From Bin87 sp963666415 (GTDB taxonomy: Bacteria; Chloroflexota; Dehalococcoidia; Lucifugimonadales; UBA3495), in NCBI GenBank assembly GCA_963666415.2, contig CAXXPD010000002.1:1178001-1242000 (forward strand): a stretch of DNA of 64,000 bases, written 5' to 3'. How positions within the stretch are numbered: the first letter of the stretch is position 1; each line of letters begins with the position of its first letter. The translations under genes were made by a program, and so were the position numbers. Below, piece after piece: positions 8,419-17,433 of this stretch. Below the pieces are notes generated by a model. That model was given only the letters and a program-made list of their open reading frames with translations. It was not told the DNA's origin and did not search any database.

Positions 8419-9516
8419 GTGAACACACCCTTACCATCCCACACGCCACTGCCCCTCCCGAGCGAAGTGGTGGAAACCCTGTACCGCTCCAACCCGTGGT
8501 GGCAGGGCGAGCCGGCGCCTGACGTGCCCAGAACCCGCCGACGTCTCGTCGGCCAAGTGCGCCGACGCCTAGAGTACGGCAACACACCTATCGTCGCCGG
8601 GCCCGGGCCACTCGGGGTGGGGAAAACCACCATGCAGCTCCAGATCATCCGCGACCTGCTGGACGAGGGCGTCCCGCCCCGCCACATCATCCGCATCCAG
8701 TTCGACGAACTGCACGGCGCCGACGAGATGGCGGACCCCATCCTGCACATGACGCGGTGGCTGGAACGCAACGTCACCCCCGCCACCTTCAACGCCCTGG
8801 CGCAGCAGGGGCAACCCGCCTACCTGTTTCTCGACGAGGTCCAGAAGATCCACAACTGGAGCAACCAGCTCAAGTTCCTGGTCGACACCACCACCGTCCG
8901 GGTGGTCGGCACCGGCAGCTCCGCGCTTCGCATCGAGCAGGGCCGAGACAGCCTGGCAGGCCGGATGTCGACCGTGAGGGCCGGCGTCCTGTCCCTCACG
9001 GAGATTGCCGAGTTTCGAAGCATAACTTCCCCGAGACACTTCGCGCTGGAAGAAAGCTTCGGGCAATTTTGCCGTCGCGAGTTCTGGCAAGAACTGGCCG
9101 AACACGGACGAAACAACGCGGCGGCTCGCGACCGAGCCTTCAGGCTGTTCTCGGAATGCGGCGGCTACCCGGCGACCCATGACCCGAGCCAATTGACACT
9201 AATGGGGTTTCACAATTTTGTCCGACCAGACAATTGGTACAATGTTCCTATGGGCAAAAGAGAATTGACCTCAGCGGATACGGGTGGCAGAGACAGGCTC
9301 TTCTACCTAGAATATAAGCAATTCAAGCTGATAGGAGGCGGCAGACCCGCGTTCATCCTCGCCGTGGGCGCGCCATTGACCATCGTTGCCTGTGCCGCAC
9401 TCCTGTTGGGCTCAGAAACCCCGTGGGTCACCATAGCGATTGTTATTGCCAGTCTGGTCATATATGCGGCCCTTGCCGGTATCTGGGTATGGAAGGAAAC
9501 TCAGAGATCTGATTAG
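8419..9516 (+). CDS. AAA_14-type ATPase with unusual membrane tail
   Basis: 365 residues from a GTG. Residues ~55-265 are an AAA_14 P-loop ATPase: Walker A GPLGVGKT at 63-70, Walker B LFLDEVQ at 136-142, the strand-loop VVGTGSSALRI, and RAGVLSLTEIAEF, which matches the sensor region of the family. Full-length relatives continue into a DUF4143-like C-terminal domain. Here that domain is missing after CGGYPATHDP. The last ~110 residues instead form a hydrophobic hairpin with two likely transmembrane helices (about 316-335 and 340-358). An internal ATG at 9250 could start that tail as a separate gene. I read this as a truncation joined to another gene, not a normal architecture. Confidence 0.6.
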   Translation: MNTPLPSHTPLPLPSEVVETLYRSNPWWQGEPAPDVPRTRRRLVGQVRRRLEYGNTPIVAGPGPLGVGKTTMQLQIIRDLLDEGVPPRHIIRIQFDELHGADEMADPILHMTRWLERNVTPATFNALAQQGQPAYLFLDEVQKIHNWSNQLKFLVDTTTVRVVGTGSSALRIEQGRDSLAGRMSTVRAGVLSLTEIAEFRSITSPRHFALEESFGQFCRREFWQELAEHGRNNAAARDRAFRLFSECGGYPATHDPSQLTLMGFHNFVRPDNWYNVPMGKRELTSADTGGRDRLFYLEYKQFKLIGGGRPAFILAVGAPLTIVACAALLLGSETPWVTIAIVIASLVIYAALAGIWVWKETQRSD

Positions 9517-9584
9517 GGCATGGTGAAATTCACACGTCCGGTTGGTATTGGGGCGAATGACTGGAACCGGGTGAAATACTTCGC

Positions 9585-9708
9585 CTACGGTAAGGTTCGG
9601 TCGCGTGCCTGTCGTTGCATCAGAATCGAATTGCGCAGGAAACGGTCGCCCCATACGACGGCCGCGCACCCAACAATCACCAGCCCCATGCTGAGGAACG
9701 CGTTGACC
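9585..9708 (-). pseudogene. C-terminal fragment of a small membrane protein
   Basis: Open frame without a start, about 40 residues, with a hydrophobic helix (FLSMGLVIVGCAAVVWG) then a basic tail ending ARDRTLP. It is cut on its upstream side exactly at the ISAs1 end (9709). A possible N-terminal counterpart on the same strand lies at 12806-12918, beyond the ISAs1 and IS1380 elements. Confidence 0.4.
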
Positions 9709-10942
9709 CAGGGCAATCGCGTCTTATCCGAGGAGTACTTTTAGCAGGTAGTCTTCACGCCAACCGGCGTTGAGGCGTTTGCCTTGGATGCCCACTTTCA
9801 GGGTGTTCTCGTTTTTCAGCAGGTTGTGGGAGATCTGACGCAGGGTGGCCAGGTTCTGTGGTCCGTGGGCCTTGCGCACTCGGCACTGGTCTTCTCGAAA
9901 GGTTACATCCAAAGTCCAATGCAGTGAGTTCTCGATGCTCCAATGGCTCCTGACGGCAGCCAGCAGTTGTCCTGCTGGGGCCGCCCGGCTGCTGATGTAG
10001 TAGCGAGGTTGACTGATAGCGCCGGCTGCGGTCTCACGATGGCCGACCACTTTGATGGCGGCCTTCAGTTGGGGCCATTGCCCGTGGGGGTTGATGTAGT
10101 CCAGGCAATCCGTCTCGGTGATGGTCCAGCATTCCCGCCGTTCCACCCGTCCGTGTCCCTTGTTCACGGTCTGGGAGTAGTCGTAGGGCACCCCGTCAAA
10201 GCCCAATGCTTCCGCCCCCTCGAACAGGTCTCGGATGCCCTCGTGGAGTTGTCCTTGATTCTCCTTCACCGCCAGCACGTAATCGGCCCCGCCGTCCACG
10301 ATCTGCTGGGCAATCTCCCGCTGGCAGCCCATGGCGTCAATGGTCACGATGCAGCCTTGCAGATCCAGCAAGTCCAGCAGTTGGGGAATGGCGGTGATCT
10401 CATTGGACTTCTCCGCCGTCCTGACCTGACCTAAAGTCAGGGTGTTCTGCGTGGCCCAAGCGCTGACCAGATGCATGGCTCCCTTGCCACCCGCGCAGTC
10501 GTGAGAACGCCGGGCCGTCTTCCCGTCAATGGCCACCACCTCCTCGGGCAGCAACTCAGCGATGGCTTGGGTCCAGGCCATGAAGCAACTCTGGAACTGC
10601 TCTGGGTCCAGACGGGCAAAAACATCGCCGAAGGTGTCATGGGAGGGAATCCCCCCGGGTAGCTCCAGAAAGGTTTGGAACCATTCCAGCTTGCTCCTGC
10701 CGAAGAGCTCCACATGCACCCAGGAATCGGCTCCGCAGATGATGGCGCAAATGGCGATGGCGATGATGTCCACCAGTTTGTGGCGTCGGGTGCGTTCCAC
10801 CCTGGGGTCGTCCAGATCAGCGAAATGATCCAGGACCGATACATGATGCGATTCTGCCATGGTCCGTTGCCCTCTCTCGTTTTATCGAATCGGACAACAT
10901 TAGCATAATTCTAAAAATTATCATTAAGACGCGATTGCCCTG
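9709..10942 (-). mobile_element. ISAs1-family element
   Basis: Perfect 18-bp terminal inverted repeats CAGGGCAATCGCGTCTTA at 9709-9726 and 10925-10942 enclose one transposase gene. I found no matching target duplication in the flanks, so one side may have been rearranged after insertion. Confidence 0.9.
9724..10860 (-). CDS. ISAs1-family transposase
   Basis: 378 residues, full length for the family, intact. The N-terminal domain has LDDPRVERTRRHKLVDII and AICAIICGADSW. The core has VAIDGKTARRSHD and VTIDAMGCQREIA, and the C-terminal acidic site lies in WSIENSLHWTLDVTF. This order is typical of ISAs1 (H-repeat-associated) transposases. The stop codon overlaps the left inverted repeat. It looks functional. 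Confidence 0.95.
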   Translation of the reverse strand: MAESHHVSVLDHFADLDDPRVERTRRHKLVDIIAIAICAIICGADSWVHVELFGRSKLEWFQTFLELPGGIPSHDTFGDVFARLDPEQFQSCFMAWTQAIAELLPEEVVAIDGKTARRSHDCAGGKGAMHLVSAWATQNTLTLGQVRTAEKSNEITAIPQLLDLLDLQGCIVTIDAMGCQREIAQQIVDGGADYVLAVKENQGQLHEGIRDLFEGAEALGFDGVPYDYSQTVNKGHGRVERRECWTITETDCLDYINPHGQWPQLKAAIKVVGHRETAAGAISQPRYYISSRAAPAGQLLAAVRSHWSIENSLHWTLDVTFREDQCRVRKAHGPQNLATLRQISHNLLKNENTLKVGIQGKRLNAGWREDYLLKVLLG

Positions 10943-11095
10943 CGGTGGGGTGACGGGTTCATTCAGAAGATTGTGGAACTCGGGCTCGGTTTTAGGTACG
11001 GCTGATGGCACCGTACAGATTGTTCTTCTCGCCCGAGGATGGTAGGTGTCCGTCGACTGAGGACTCTGGTTCCCGTGAACGTGACCACACCCTAA
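10943..11095. repeat. ~153-bp duplicated segment, copy 1
   Basis: Aligns over its whole length with 19163-19318 at roughly 80-85% identity by eye, without large gaps. Here it sits between ISAs1 and IS1380. In the minus-strand frame both copies encode a similar ~50-residue peptide (STDTYHP, ARRTIC, EPEFHNLL, EPVTPP) with several silent third-position differences, so it may be a coding remnant, not a regulatory repeat. Confidence 0.6.
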
Positions 11096-12805
11096 CCCGA
11101 ATCCACCGAAAAGATAAATGTCGCGGCGTGCTGAGGGGGTAAGAAAGTGCCCTTGTGCATCTGGGATAATGGTTTTCGAGACAGAGAACCAACCCGAAAC
11201 AAGGAGCACCGAATAGATGCTACCACTTGACCATCCCGACCGCATTCAAATCGCCTTCGACGACCACCGCCTGGTGGCCAATGCCGGGCTGCTCCTCCCG
11301 GTCACCCTCGCCCAGCACTTGGGTCTGCGTGAACTCGTCGACAACCATGTTGACCTCGCAGATGCGCCGGGGCGGGCGAATGCGGGAGACAAGATGCTGA
11401 CCTTGGTGGCATCCGCGCTGGCGGGCGGCGACTGCATTGACGACGCCGACGTGCTGCGCACCGGCGGGACGGCTAGCGCCATCGGCTGCGTAGTCAAGGC
11501 GCCATCCACCCTGGGGACCTTCCTGCGCAGTTTCCGGGGGCCACGTCCGCCAACTGGATCGGGTCAGCCGGGAGCTGCTGGCCCGGGCCTGGTCGGCTGG
11601 GGCCGGACCCGGCGACGGGCCGTTGACCATCGACCTGGACTCCACCATCTGCGAGACATACGGTCTGGCCAAGGAGGGGGCGCGCGACCACGGCTACACC
11701 GGCCAGCGAGGCTATCACCCGCTGCTGGCCATTGCCGCCGGCACCGGCGACGTGCTGATGGCTCGGCTGCGCAAGGGCCGCGCCAACACCGTTCGGGGCG
11801 CCGCTCACTTTCTACGCGAGACGGTGGGGCGGGTACGCTACGCTGGGGCCAGAGGACAACTCACGGTGCGGGCTGACAGCGGCTTCTACACCCACGCCAT
11901 CGTCGCCGTCTGCCGCAAGATGGATGTCCGCTACTCCATCACCATCCGCCAGCAAGCCCGCCTGCGGAATATCATCGAGGCCATACCCGAGACTGACTGG
12001 ACGCCGATTCCCTACTGGATGGACGGCGCCGCCGAGGTGGCGGAGACCACCTACGTCCCCTTCCAGGATGAGCCCGACGCCGCACCGGTGCGGCTCATCG
12101 TCCGGCGGGTGAAGCCCACGCACGGCTCCCAGCTGGCCCTCTTCGCCAGCTACCGCTATCACGGCTTCATCACCGACCGAGACGGGGACACCCTGGAACT
12201 GGAGGCCGACCATCGGCGCCACGCCGAGATCGAGAACGCCATCCGAGACCTCAAGTACGGCGTCGGGCTCAACCATCTCCCCTCAGGCCGCTTCGCCGCC
12301 AACGGCGCCTGGCTGGCGGTGCAGGTGATGGCCCACAACCTGGCCCGCTGGACCGCGCGCATCGGTCTGGGCGAGCAACTGGTAACCACCAAGACCCTCC
12401 GACGACGCTTCTTCTCCCTCGCCGGACGGCTCACCCGCTCGGCGCGCCGCCTCACTTTGCATCTGCCCCAGCGTTGGCCCTGGGAAACCCAGTTCAGTGA
12501 CGCCCTGGCACGACTGCGCGCCATCCCACTCCCGGCCTGACGGCGCCGTCGTCGCCGGATCCACTCACCGGGCAACCCATCGTCCCCGCCAACTCGCACC
12601 AAGTCAGTCCGCGAGGGGCGCCTCTTGCCTGCCCCCTACGAATTCCGCCCGCCATGGCCACCGCGGGCCGCCCTCATCGGGCCTTTGCGGCCACCTCACG
12701 CCGCCCTCATCCCCATCTATTGGAATCTGGCCTGGCCTGTTCGCCTTCCCTTACCCATCATCCCTGGTATCAACGACAGGGACGTCTCGCTTCGGTGGAT
12801 TCGGG
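11096..12805 (+). mobile_element. IS1380-family element, copy A
   Basis: Terminal repeats CCCGAATCCACCGAA at 11096-11110 and its inverse ending at 12805. Four copies are in the window (A here; B 23934-25645; C 29124-30822; D 36617-38330), each about 1.70-1.71 kb. The ~260 bp after the transposase is non-coding and shared among copies. No convincing target duplication flanks this copy. Confidence 0.9.
11217..12540 (+). pseudogene. IS1380 transposase, frameshifted (copy A)
   Basis: DDE transposase of about 440 residues with LTIDLDSTICETYG, LTVRADSGFYTH and RHAEIENAIRDLKYG as core motifs. Relative to copy D, two bases are missing at about 11538 (after TTCCGG), which shifts the frame just before the first catalytic Asp. 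The remainder is open in the second frame to 12540. This copy should not make a full-length enzyme. Confidence 0.85.
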
Positions 12806-12918
12806 TTTAGCATCTTCTCTATGGTCGCCCAGACGATGGCCACCGGCAGGACAATGCAGACCCCTGCCATGACGCTGAACGCGACGGCGTAGCCGTTTTG
12901 GTTCGCTTGTGTGGACAT
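12806..12918 (-). pseudogene. N-terminal fragment of a small membrane protein
   Basis: From the ATG at 12918 the frame reads MSTQANQNGYAVAF and then one strongly hydrophobic helix ending WATIEKML, where it is cut by the IS1380 end. On the same strand a C-terminal membrane fragment appears at 9585-9708. The two could be the halves of one gene separated by 3.1 kb of insertion sequence, but this is not proven. Confidence 0.4.
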
Positions 12919-13080
12919 TCGGTATGTTCGATTCCGATCCGCCGCCTTCCCAGAGGCATGATGAAGTCGGGACTTTCTTCTCGTCTGATATGTCTAGCAT
13001 GCAGTTCCAAACCCATCTCAGCCAGGGCGAGTTCGACTTGGTGTTTCCTCACGCCAGTTCTTTTCCGTAAACATGTCCAT
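12912..13080 (-). pseudogene. Fragment of an unknown (possibly nuclease) gene
   Basis: About 50 residues are readable, with MFTEKNWREE in one frame and then, after an apparent one-base shift, QVELALAEMGLELHARH and DFIMPLGRRRIGIEHTE. The final pattern 'DF-(x)n-G-R-R-x-G-I-E-H-T-E' resembles the core of some restriction-like nucleases. This is a weak similarity from memory. The rest of the gene is absent. Confidence 0.3.
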
Positions 13081-13217
13081 GGGATTTCACATGGACGCTA
13101 ACCTCCGTGGACTTAGGGCACGGAGAGTCCTGTTTCGTTGGTCGAAAGCCATGTTCGGCGGGGGGCAGGAGTACCTTGTCGAGGGTAGTTCTCAAGTCTC
13201 CGCGATGTGATGCAAAA

Positions 13218-13520
13218 TCACTCGTAAGTCTCGGTCGTCGTTCCTGCCTCTTCCAGGTTCAGCGCCAGCAGCCGCTCCAGGATCTCGGCGTCCACTAGGT
13301 CCGCCGGCCACCCGTAGGCGTCGGCAACCGCTGCGTCCACCCGGGCGTGGATGTTCTCCAGCCACGTCGGCCGCTGGTTGTACAGGTTCGTCAGCGTCCG
13401 CTTCCGCAGTTCCGCCGCGCTGACCCCCCGCCGGATTCAGCCAGGCCTCCCGCAGCGAGTTCAACTCCGCCGCCGCCGCGCCAATGGCCTCGCGCTGCTC
13501 GGCTTCCCCACCTAGCAAAA
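13218..13520 (-). pseudogene. C-terminal end of MmeI-like DNA methyltransferase
   Basis: The last ~95 residues read EAEQREAIGAAAAELNSLRE, a one-base frameshift near 13435, then LTNLYNQRPTWLENIH, AAVADAYGWPADL and ILERLLALNLEEAG. This ending is characteristic of large class I adenine-specific methyltransferases of the MmeI/type IIG-like group. The catalytic middle is missing. The matching N-terminus of the same kind of protein lies at 15645-15850 on the same strand, with the HD/YwgA-like operon between them. Confidence 0.75.
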
Positions 13521-13676
13521 GCCTTTTGGTGTCGCTTCGGCATCAGGTGAGTCACACGCACTGTTGTGGTACCTGTTTAACTTTAGACTGCCAGCCAATC
13601 GAAACGGACTACAGCTACCAGACATCATCACGAACAGCATACTGAGTTGAGCTCGCGTTAGAATCTCAAAGTCCCG

Positions 13677-14234
13677 TCAGGCTGCGGATCTGATAGTGCC
13701 ATTTTGGATCAGCTCTTCAATCGCGTCTTTGATCTCACGTTTGGTGAAATGCGGCTTTAGGTCATGGACGGCGTCGACTACCGCCTCGACGCCGTTGTCG
13801 TCATGCGTTCCTTGAAGGTTCCAAAAGTAAGACGCCGTCGTGCGAAGCTCCAAGTCTTTTGCTCTAAAGTGGCCGAATAGTTCGATCGCACGACTGAGTT
13901 GGTGTTCGTATTGCCGGAAATGATCGTCGAATCCATTTGGTCCGGGTGAGTTTTCGCTGGTGCTGATGTTGTAACCGGCGGCGTCCGCGCCCATGTTGAC
14001 ATGCACCCAACCAAGCGACTCGGCCTGGTCCAAGTCGGCGAGCACCTCCTTGGAATAGGGGCCGTACGTGTACAACGAAAATCGATATCCCAGTGGGATG
14101 CCGTAAACCTCTTGTAGCAGGTAGGCGAATTTCATCAAAACCGTTTTGCCTAACTGGGGAGAACGGTTTTCGAGCCTTCGGCTAAGCACCGCTGAGAGCG
14201 AAAGCCTCAGAGCACTGTTAGCGTTGGTTTGCAT
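13677..14234 (-). CDS. YwgA-like (Panacea-type fold?) protein
   Basis: 185 residues from the ATG at 14234. The AGGAGG that serves it overlaps the last codons of the HD gene, whose stop lies four bases upstream, so translation is almost certainly coupled. Residues ~20-75 contain GKTVLMKFAYLLQEVYG, then a YRFSLYTYGPYSKEV block and ESLGWVHV. This pattern resembles Bacillus YwgA and, more distantly, Panacea/DUF4065 antitoxin-like domains. The C-terminal half is helical. No catalytic site is obvious. In Bacillus, ywgA lies beside ywfO, an HD phosphohydrolase, as here. It is likely a partner or regulator of the HD enzyme. The family match is from memory of the motif. Confidence 0.65.
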   Translation of the reverse strand: MQTNANSALRLSLSAVLSRRLENRSPQLGKTVLMKFAYLLQEVYGIPLGYRFSLYTYGPYSKEVLADLDQAESLGWVHVNMGADAAGYNISTSENSPGPNGFDDHFRQYEHQLSRAIELFGHFRAKDLELRTTASYFWNLQGTHDDNGVEAVVDAVHDLKPHFTKREIKDAIEELIQNGTIRSAA

Positions 14235-14238
14235 ATCA

Positions 14239-15537
14239 TTAACCTCCTCCTTGCAAATATGCGTGTACGACAGACCGCGCTTCATCGCGGTCGGCTGGAT
14301 CAACGTACACCCGTCGTTGGGCGACTGGTTTCATATTGCTGACAATTGTAGAGTACGCTGATAATGGTCGACCCGGTTGAGGTTCTTGTGAATCATCCGG
14401 GACGATCAGCAAATCTTGGTCGCCTAACGAATACCAAGATTTGGTTGCATCGCTCTGAAAACGGAATAGTGGCCCCAACTGTGAGATCATTGCTTCGCAC
14501 TGTTCGACTTCCTCTTGGTTTGGCGTTTCATTTGTATGCCATACATGGCGAAACGGAATCCGCTTGGCTATGGCTTGACCATGTTCACCAGCTGCGCCCG
14601 TGGACACCTTGCCTAGTACTTTCCAATCGTCCCACTTAAAATATTCGGCGATACCTTCGGCATCAGGAAGAGGAAATTTAGGTTCGCCGTACTCCTCCCT
14701 GAGCAGAAAGCTCAGCATTTGTTCGACATGATGATCGAACGCTTGGCGTGTATGGTGAAAATAGACTTGGGTAAACATTGAATATCTAGCAATTATCAGA
14801 CCTTCGGCGGCGTGCCAGCCGCCGTCTTCGATTGCTATAACTGGATCGTCGCTATCGTTTAGCCCCAAGTTGATTGTCGCCAAGATTCTGTCCAGGTCGT
14901 ACTTTCCGTAGGAAACCCCAGCGTGAAAAGAATCTCTGAGCAAGTAGTCGCACCGGTCAGCATCAAGTTGACTGGTAATCAGCGGACGCCAAATCAGCCT
15001 CCTAGTTGAAGCTCGATTAGATACGTCTACCGTGCCGCTGATTAGATTGGCAACGTCGCTTGCTTTGATTTCGTAGTTGGCATTCCCATCGTGGTTTTCG
15101 ATCACGTCTGCCAACTCAATCTCTATGATCTTTGCCGAATAGTCCTCATGGTGATATTGCCTGCCGAGTTCCGTGTTCATAGGAAACATCGCCTCACCAG
15201 AGTGAGAAAAAGGGGAATGCCCTACGTCATGTAGGAGAGCAGCCAAGCGAACTATCTGTCGGTCACGATTGATCCCTGCGTCGTCGTAGCCGGGCTGGGT
15301 GTAGAGATAGTGCTTTTGGCGGTCTACGATCGCGTCGAACATGCGAGTGGCCACGTGCATAGTGCCCAGCACGTGAGCAAAACGAGTATGGGTGGCGCCC
15401 GGGTACACTAACTCGGTAAGAGCTAGCTGCCGTATCCTGCGCAACCTCTGGACCGCCCGATGGTCAATGATGGTACGTTCCCAGTCATCGTACCCGATGA
15501 AGCCATGGATGGGATCGCGAACGAAATTTTGTGCCAT
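14239..15537 (-). CDS. HD-domain dNTPase (SAMHD1/YwfO-like)
   Basis: 432 residues from the ATG at 15537. The N-terminus has RDPIHGFI and AVQRLRRIRQLAL, then VYPGATHTRFAH (His50, Arg52, His55), LLHDVGHSPFSH (metal-binding His103-Asp104) and LDADRCDYLL (about 191-200), which supplies the last ligand region. This order defines the SAMHD1/EF1143/YwfO group of dNTP triphosphohydrolases. They hydrolyse dNTPs to deoxynucleosides and triphosphate and are often allosterically controlled. The C-terminal ~170 residues are unlike anything I recognise. It is the first gene of a two-gene unit with the YwgA-like protein, and both lie between the remains of a methyltransferase gene. dNTP depletion is a known antiphage mechanism, so a defence role is plausible but inferred. 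Confidence 0.85.
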   Translation of the reverse strand: MAQNFVRDPIHGFIGYDDWERTIIDHRAVQRLRRIRQLALTELVYPGATHTRFAHVLGTMHVATRMFDAIVDRQKHYLYTQPGYDDAGINRDRQIVRLAALLHDVGHSPFSHSGEAMFPMNTELGRQYHHEDYSAKIIEIELADVIENHDGNANYEIKASDVANLISGTVDVSNRASTRRLIWRPLITSQLDADRCDYLLRDSFHAGVSYGKYDLDRILATINLGLNDSDDPVIAIEDGGWHAAEGLIIARYSMFTQVYFHHTRQAFDHHVEQMLSFLLREEYGEPKFPLPDAEGIAEYFKWDDWKVLGKVSTGAAGEHGQAIAKRIPFRHVWHTNETPNQEEVEQCEAMISQLGPLFRFQSDATKSWYSLGDQDLLIVPDDSQEPQPGRPLSAYSTIVSNMKPVAQRRVYVDPADRDEARSVVHAYLQGGG

Positions 15538-15644
15538 TCCCGCTATCTCGGTTTCTGGTGGCCCACACCGGCCCACCGATGACCGGCCCACCGATGAGAT
15601 GATTGGTGGGCAACTATATCAGTCGAAAAATCACTTTGCAAATT

Positions 15645-15850
15645 ATAGCCACGCCGAAACGCTCCTCGAAGTAGGCGTCGGCGAACCCGCCCGGCACCCA
15701 CTTCTCGAACGTGAACGCCCCCGGCTCGCCGTACCCCGCAGGCGTCGCATGACCCACCAGCCCGCACAGGTCGTTGAAGAACGACTGCGCCCCCTGTCGT
15801 TCGCCGAACCCGGCGTTTCGCCAGCGTCCCGCAAACTCCTGCGGCGTCAT
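15645..15850 (-). pseudogene. N-terminal end of MmeI-like DNA methyltransferase
   Basis: From the ATG at 15850: MTPQEFAGRWRNAGFGERQ, FFNDLCGLVGH, FTFEKWVPGGFADAYFEERF, then the frame leaves the family. This is the standard N-terminal domain of MmeI-like/type IIG DNA methyltransferases. The next expected residues (a Trp-x-Lys nuclease-type segment) are replaced by unrelated sequence at about 15645, which marks the junction with the HD cassette. The C-terminal end is at 13218-13520. Confidence 0.75.
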
Positions 15851-16294
15851 TGTCGGTAGTTGCGGTCTCATCCCGTATCCGGCCGCCAACATATCATTGG
15901 CTATGGCTCGCTGCCAATGACACCTGGCGGTGCTTTCGGATTGTGCTGGTCAGGCTCAACGGCTCAAATAAAGGCCACAGATTGTACCTTGAACTCTGGC
16001 AGTCTTACGGGGCCACGCACACCCGTAACGGCCCTAAGGGCGGTTAAAACGGGCCGTTCGGCCCACCTTTGTGAGGTTGCCGCGCCGGCTGCGGGCCTCC
16101 GCGTTTACCGACATCGGAACATGGCCAACTGCTGCTCGGGAACTGGAGCGTACTGGGAGTTCGACCTCGTATGGCCGGTTGCGGGTTCAGGATTGGCTCT
16201 TTTCCTCGAGCTCGGCAATTTGACCGAGTGCCTGAAAGGTTGTGGTTTAGGGATGCAGATGTCCGTGCTTGCGGGATGTCGTTTGCTGCACTGC
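15851..16294. other. Non-coding interval
   Basis: About 440 bp without a convincing gene. It contains a small perfect hairpin GGGCCG-TT-CGGCCC at about 16050-16063 and otherwise only short open frames without coding structure. Confidence 0.5.
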
Positions 16295-16672
16295 TTATCT
16301 CAGGTCGTAGTCCGATCCCTCCAGGCGGCGTTCTGCCTCTCTCAACACACCGTCGGTGAACAGGGCATTCCAAGGAGTACTGAGTACCAGCGCTTCCACC
16401 GAGAGATCCAGCCGGCCCTCCTCCCACAGCCGTTCAAAACCACTGCTCGGAGTATCGCCGGTGAGCAACAGCTTGGCTGCACCGAGCCCGCCGTGTTCTT
16501 CCACCATCTGCCGGAAGCGCGTCGGGTAGTAACCGAACTGGGTCGCCTCGTCGTAAATCCGCAGCATCTCCTCGTGGAACTGCGATTCGAGGTCCGTGGG
16601 GGTCAATTCAACCCTCTGGAGGATCTGTGCTCGATCCTTCGCGTCAAAGAGTGCCTGGTTTCGGCGGAGCAC
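16295..16672 (-). CDS. Conserved hypothetical protein (125 aa)
   Basis: It starts at a GTG five bases after the Uma2 stop. Typical features are ELTPTDLESQFHEEMLRIY, YYPTRFRQMVEEHGG, AAKLLLTG and LDLSVEALVL, a widespread small helical domain of unknown function that often stands alone or at the end of larger proteins. No catalytic motif or membrane helix is seen. It is probably co-transcribed with the Uma2 gene by direct adjacency. Intact. Confidence 0.75.
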   Translation of the reverse strand: MLRRNQALFDAKDRAQILQRVELTPTDLESQFHEEMLRIYDEATQFGYYPTRFRQMVEEHGGLGAAKLLLTGDTPSSGFERLWEEGRLDLSVEALVLSTPWNALFTDGVLREAERRLEGSDYDLR

Positions 16673-16677
16673 AATGG

Positions 16678-17433
16678 TCAGTCCGTCGCGCGGTCTGGCT
16701 CCCCGACCTGCTCTCGGAGCAGGCGGACTTCTTCCTGTGACTTGACCAGTTCTCGCCGCAGAGACTCTCGTTCCTGCTCGGCGGCAAGGCGGACACCGCG
16801 TCGGTCCAGCAGGACCTCGCTGGTTACCGGATCCTGCAGTTCCAGTCCTGCTTCATGCCAGCGCAGGTTCAGTTGAAGGGCGGGACTGTATGCCCAGATG
16901 GCGCCGTCCGGGGCGGTGTTCATGGGCGACGGGCGGTACACTCCGCTCTGCAAATATTCGACCACGAGGGGTGCGCCGTATAGGTCGCCTCCTGTCGCGT
17001 CGAATCGCCAGTATTCCGCGACGCCCATCATCGCGTACAGGTCGCGCTTGTCGCCAGTGTCGTGGGAGGCCGTGGACTCTGACGCCACTTCGAGGACGAA
17101 ATCCGGTGCTTTCCCCACTTCCCAGATCAGGTATCCGTCGCGGCGCCTGATCGCCTCCGGGTCCACTCCCAAGGCAACGTAGACATCCGGTTGGACGCGT
17201 CGGTTGTGGTCGGTCGGATCGTAGTAGACGATAGTGTTGGTGTCGACGAAGGTGTCGGGCCGGTCAGTCAGCAGGTCGGCCAAGATCTGCATCGCGTGCA
17301 GGATGTGGGGGTTCTGTTGCATGGCGTCAGCCATCGGCTCCGGATCCGGCAGCGGCGGAGCGTCGGATCCAAAGAACGGGTCCAGGTTGGGCACGGCGCT
17401 GGGAGCCCGTGCTTGGGGTGCCTTGGTAGTCAT
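16678..17433 (-). CDS. Uma2-family (DUF820) putative endonuclease
   Basis: 251 residues, preceded by GGGAGA. The PD-(D/E)xK-like core is visible as RRVQPDVYVALG and PDFVLEVASEST, followed by Asp/Lys-rich KRDLYAMMGVAEYW. The C-terminus is a charged coiled coil (about 205-250) rich in Glu, Arg and Gln, as in many Uma2 proteins. The substrate and role of Uma2 proteins are unknown. They are abundant in Cyanobacteria and Chloroflexota, which agrees with the suggested host. Confidence 0.85.
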   Translation of the reverse strand: MTTKAPQARAPSAVPNLDPFFGSDAPPLPDPEPMADAMQQNPHILHAMQILADLLTDRPDTFVDTNTIVYYDPTDHNRRVQPDVYVALGVDPEAIRRRDGYLIWEVGKAPDFVLEVASESTASHDTGDKRDLYAMMGVAEYWRFDATGGDLYGAPLVVEYLQSGVYRPSPMNTAPDGAIWAYSPALQLNLRWHEAGLELQDPVTSEVLLDRRGVRLAAEQERESLRRELVKSQEEVRLLREQVGEPDRATD

